Source: Tigriopus japonicus
Lineage: Eukaryota > Arthropoda > Copepoda > Harpacticoida > Harpacticidae
NCBI GenBank assembly: GCA_010645155.1
Contig: CM021319.1
Coordinates: 3,994,504 to 4,058,503, forward strand
Length of the DNA: 64,000 nt
Direction of reading: 5' to 3'
Shown here piece after piece: positions 62,621 to 64,000 of this stretch (the first letter of the stretch is position 1; every line of letters begins with the position of its first letter). A program made the translations under genes and the position numbers. A model generated the notes under the pieces. It was given only the letters and a program-made list of their open reading frames with translations, was not told where the DNA came from and did no database searches.

Positions 62621-64000
62621 CCAAAATGACGGTTCCAATGGTCTTGTAATCATTTAGCAAACAGCATTGGTTCTTTTTGGTTTATTTGCATTGTGACCAT
62701 TTCAAAATTATTCCATTTTATTTGATTGATCCGGATTACAACAACAGATCAGTGACCAAGATTAGTCATAAACTTCTAAATCTGTCCATTATTTCCTGTG
62801 GTTTATGATCTTTGAGCAACTTGCTCACTTCGTGAACTCAAAAGCTTGCTCCTGTAAGTCCCCCATTACATTTGGCTCATAATTCAAAACTTAATAGTTT
62901 TGTGAGCCTTTCGATCGATTGATTCCCTACTATTTTTCTTGGTGTTGTTAAGTTCATATTTGGGGCAAAATGGCAAATTTTTCATTTCGTATGCCACTAA
63001 GTAGGAAGTTTCTTTTGTACTTTGATAAAAGACTAAAATGATATTGTAGTCTCTAGTTAGATTTTCGGTGGGGTTAAGGTTCCGTCTTGGCTGGATTATC
63101 CTCAAAATGTGTCTGCATTTCCTCACTTCAGCATCTAACTCTTGTCATTCATTGTATGCCAAATTGTCTTTAAAGCACATCTCTTTGCACCTAAAGGAAA
63201 AGCTTTGCGGAACTAAGGGGCTTTGAAAGTAAAGTTCAAGGGAGATAAATGTCACTTCCTGAAGCCTCTTGCCTTCAGTTTAGATCCCCCTTTGTTCTTC
63301 TGCATGGAGTTGGGTAGGATCACCAAAAAGTGTTCTAAAAAGAAGAGAGGTCTGACAGCCCTGGCAGAAATTGGTCAATTTTTAAATCAAATTTGTAGAT
63401 GATTTGGATTAAAAAATAAGTTTTTTAGTAAGGAAGTGAAACAAACCTAATACTCCTCACAACACTCAAACCAAATCATTTTTTGAATCAGATTATTCAA
63501 AATTGAAATAGAAGGTTTACCAAAAATGACAAACGCGGAGATTTAGTGCATCCAGTTTATGCAATTGCATGTTATTTATTGTGCATGAATAGAATAATAA
63601 AACGTCTCTGGGCTCTTAACACACCTTGTATTTTGGTAACCCTGAACTACAAATGTAAATGCATGGTCTCTTGGTTACTTTGAACTTGGTGCCATGTCAG
63701 GAAAGTGAATTGTCAGCTGAATGGGATCATAACAAAGGACCATGATTTGGGAGTGACATTTCTCTCCTTAGAACTCTAGTTCAAAGTAGCCCTTACCGGC
63801 TGACACTAAAAGCTCAAAATTTGAGGGAAATCATCATGCCATAGGAAAATTTCGTGCCGGCCTTAAAGTCTTTTGCACCAACATTTCTGGATTGAGCTCC
63901 ATTCGACATTCTCGTAAAAGGCAAATTGGGCTTATGATACATTCCTGACAATAATGATTACAAGGATATAACACATGTGTTATCAAACAGTCAACCAATG
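62621..64000. other. Non-coding stretch to the window end
   Basis: No gene, repeat array or RNA recognised on either strand. Confidence 0.5.

Overview
The window is animal nuclear DNA, not prokaryotic. Genes are split by GT-AG introns, long stretches between them are AT-rich and non-coding, and decayed LINEs and MITE-like transposons are plentiful. A peptide-receptor exon resembling the ecdysis-triggering hormone receptor points to an arthropod. Compact genes with mostly short introns would fit a crustacean such as a copepod, but that placement is inference. Two assembly gaps are present: 4385-4434 (50 N) and 37372-38007 (636 N).

Layout. 1-39.6 kb is mostly repeats and unrecognised sequence. 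It holds a gag-like zinc-knuckle ORF at the left edge, a first coding exon of a rhodopsin-family peptide GPCR (16020-16367, -), three non-autonomous hAT-like elements with exact or near-exact 8-bp target-site duplications, LINE relics (ORF1/endonuclease at 27.5-28.8 kb, endonuclease end at 31.0-31.3 kb, 3' tails at 4.4 and 35.5 kb), several minisatellites, a 184-bp hairpin and a 3.2-kb near-perfect palindrome. 39.6-60 kb is the gene-dense part, with five complete genes whose exons join in frame: glutaminyl-peptide cyclotransferase (-, 6 exons, 342 aa), puromycin-sensitive aminopeptidase (-, 2 exons, 881 aa), a DHHC palmitoyltransferase (+, 1 exon, 334 aa), Aven (+, 4 exons, 282 aa) and the Sac-domain phosphoinositide phosphatase FIG4 (-, 11 exons, 919 or 1121 aa). 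60-64 kb returns to repeats.

Gene relationships. The aminopeptidase and the DHHC gene are divergent across about 1.85 kb. DHHC and Aven are head-to-tail with only 187 bp between stop and start. Aven and FIG4 are tail-to-tail with 146 bp between stop codons. The products act in different places: secretory-pathway pyroglutamate formation, cytosolic peptide trimming, membrane S-acylation, apoptosis/checkpoint control and endolysosomal PI(3,5)P2 turnover. No shared pathway is evident. The close packing is the only common theme.

I found no convincing undescribed biological system. The strongest unexplained structures are the 3.2-kb palindrome whose outer edge falls inside a MITE, the 184-bp hairpin beside a TIR element, and hAT-like elements carrying subterminal tandem arrays.
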